Below, piece after piece: positions 4,392 to 5,679 of a stretch of DNA of 5,679 nucleotides. The stretch covers positions 1 to 5,679 of the forward strand of contig CAIXTG010000074.1 of the NCBI GenBank assembly GCA_903922325.1, given 5' to 3'. Under the pieces are notes generated by a model. The model had not been told where the DNA came from. It searched no databases and saw only the letters and a list, made by a program, of their open reading frames with translations. Source of the stretch: an uncultured Actinomycetes bacterium (GTDB taxonomy: Bacteria > Actinomycetota > Actinomycetes > Nanopelagicales > Nanopelagicaceae). A program made the translations under genes and the position numbers. Numbering within the stretch: position 1 is the first letter of the stretch; each line of letters begins with the position of its first letter.

Positions 4392-5679
4392 TTAGTTAGT
4401 GACTTTAATTTTTGTTGCAGCAGGTGAATTACTCCAAGTTAAGTAACCACCATCTAAGTTAACGGCGTTAAAACCCATCTCTTTTAAGAGCAATGATGCT
4501 GTGTGGCCTCGCTGACCAACCTGACAATTTACTAATACGTTTTTTCCAGAGATTTCCTGGTAACGCTCACGAATTTCATCAACCGGAATATTTTTGGCAC
4601 CTGGAATAAATCCACGGCCATATTCCCCAGCGCTTCGAACATCTAGCAAGGTGAAACCTTTATCTAGATATTCATCGATTTGATTCCATTGCGAAGTTTC
4701 GACTAAGCCAGAAATCAAGTTTTCGGCGATATAGCCCAGCATATTCACTGGATCTTTGGCTGATCCAAATGGTGGCGCATAAGCTAGTTCTAGATCGGCT
4801 AGTTCAGGTGCGGATATCGAACCACGCATTGCTGTAGCAATTACATCAATGCGCTTATCGACTCCTTCGATTCCAACACCTTGGGCACCAAGAATTTCAC
4901 CAGTAACTGGTTCGAAAATTAATTTAAGGGTCATCTGCTTTGCATCTGGGTAATAGCCAGCATGTGAATTTGGATGTGAATGAATCATCAGATGGGGTCT
5001 ATTAGCTGTGACTAATCGCTTTTCATTCCAGCCAGTTGCCGCAATCATCAAGTCAAAGACTTTAACAATTGCAGTTCCGATAGTTGTTACCGGGCGAACA
5101 ATTCGACCATTGATGTGATCGGCCACAATGCGACCGTGTCGATTGGCTATGTTTGCAAGCGGTACCAGAGTTGCAGTTCCGTCTAACGCATCTGTTTTCT
5201 CAGCGGCATCGCCAACTGCATAAATATCTAAATCACTTGTGCGGTTGTAGTCATCAACTTCAATACCGTTTCGAGTGCCGATCTTGATTCCGGCTGCTTT
5301 GGCAAGGTTTATTTCAGGGCGTACGCCAATTGCCAGAATTACTAGATCAGCTGGAATTTCTGAGCCATCGCTAAGCGTCACAGTATGTGAGCCAATAACA
5401 CTTACCGATACGCCAAGTTGTAGATCAACGCCATGTGATGTCATCTCTTTGGCAACCAGCGAAGCCATCTCAGGATCTAGTAGCGCTAGAACTTGATCTG
5501 AAGCTTCGATAACTGAAGTTTTTATCCCACGATGAATGAGATTTTCGGCAATTTCGACGCCGATGAAACCGCCACCAATAACAACCGCGCTACTTGGCTT
5601 TTGATCTACTCGAGCAACTATGCGCTCAACATCTTCGACAGTTCTAAGAGTTAGAGCTCTTTCGACACCTGGAATTGGG
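4392..5679 (-). CDS. CoA-disulfide/polysulfide reductase-like flavoprotein with C-terminal rhodanese domain (5' partial)
   Basis: The frame is open to the window edge, giving the last 428 residues. The Met at 5466-5468 is internal, because 70 clearly conserved residues precede it. Visible parts in order are a piece of the first FAD domain (PIPGVERALTLRTVEDVERI), the NAD(P)-binding fold with GGGFIGVE (35-42) and an acidic Glu58 suggesting NADH, the FAD motif DIYAVGDAAE (151-160), and the dimerisation domain with LAYAPPFGSAKDPVNMLGY. A rhodanese domain (about 335-418) has active-site loop CQVGQR (Cys385, Arg390). This architecture matches CoA-disulfide reductase-rhodanese fusions/NAD(P)H polysulfide reductases, which reduce CoA disulfide or persulfides in the cytosol. 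The flavin-side SxxxC cysteine would be in the roughly 120-130 missing residues, so exact activity is unconfirmed. The small Cys/His protein follows by 19 bases. Confidence 0.93.
   Translation of the reverse strand, partial: PIPGVERALTLRTVEDVERIVARVDQKPSSAVVIGGGFIGVEIAENLIHRGIKTSVIEASDQVLALLDPEMASLVAKEMTSHGVDLQLGVSVSVIGSHTVTLSDGSEIPADLVILAIGVRPEINLAKAAGIKIGTRNGIEVDDYNRTSDLDIYAVGDAAEKTDALDGTATLVPLANIANRHGRIVADHINGRIVRPVTTIGTAIVKVFDLMIAATGWNEKRLVTANRPHLMIHSHPNSHAGYYPDAKQMTLKLIFEPVTGEILGAQGVGIEGVDKRIDVIATAMRGSISAPELADLELAYAPPFGSAKDPVNMLGYIAENLISGLVETSQWNQIDEYLDKGFTLLDVRSAGEYGRGFIPGAKNIPVDEIRERYQEISGKNVLVNCQVGQRGHTASLLLKEMGFNAVNLDGGYLTWSNSPAATKIKVTN

Noticed and set aside
4392..5468. Taking the Met at 5466-5468 as the true start of the flavoprotein
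   Set aside because: The frame continues upstream to the window edge with a recognisable NAD(P)-binding GGGFIGVE motif and FAD-domain residues, so this Met is internal.
1..5679. Mobile elements, attachment sites, CRISPR arrays, toxin-antitoxin or defence genes
   Set aside because: No transposase or integrase, no regularly spaced repeats and no direct repeat of the tRNA 3' end were seen. All coding space is taken by housekeeping-type genes.

Overview
The window looks like ordinary chromosome from a low-to-moderate GC actinobacterium, possibly a freshwater streamlined lineage of the Nanopelagicales (acI) type. The hints are a tRNA-Thr without encoded CCA and with U at position 73, an actinobacterial-type amino-acid-binding lipoprotein, a gene that appears leaderless with a TAnnnT -10 box, very short intergenic gaps, and a small conserved Cys/His protein that I recall from actinobacteria. 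The lineage is an inference from protein style, not a measured result. Gene density is very high, and no mobile element, CRISPR array or sign of recent transfer is visible.

Layout from left to right. Positions 9-81 hold tRNA-Thr(GGT) on the minus strand. Upstream of it on the same strand is a two-gene unit running leftward: a VOC/PhnB-like protein (1102-1560), then a zinc-free quinone-oxidoreductase-like dehydrogenase (147-1097) whose ribosome-binding site lies inside the end of the first gene. A weak intrinsic terminator (122-144) separates this unit from the tRNA. A 130-base divergent intergenic region (1561-1690) carries two palindromes and candidate promoters in both directions. To its right, a three-gene plus-strand operon encodes a complete polar-amino-acid-type ABC importer: binding lipoprotein (1691-2539), permease (2571-3440) and ATPase (3440-4186). 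It converges, with only 15 bases between stop codons, on a second minus-strand unit. That unit is a 5'-truncated CoA-disulfide/polysulfide reductase-like flavoprotein with a C-terminal rhodanese domain (4392-5679), followed by a 56-residue Cys/His-rich protein (4202-4372).

How the genes work together. The ABC genes form one uptake system. The binding protein is lipid-anchored outside the membrane, the single permease gene probably gives a homodimer, and the ATPase drives transport. The substrate cannot be assigned from sequence beyond the amino-acid-like family. The VOC and dehydrogenase genes look translationally coupled. The flavoprotein-rhodanese and the small Cys/His protein are plausibly co-transcribed and point to thiol or sulfane-sulfur redox.

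I found no clearly new multi-gene system. The most distinctive signals are regulatory. A long, near-perfect RNA hairpin (2559-2610) buries the permease start codon just after the binding-protein gene. A 7-7-7 palindrome (1591-1611) sits on the -35 region or regions between the divergent operons. The VOC gene appears to be leaderless, with its -10 box inside a second palindrome.
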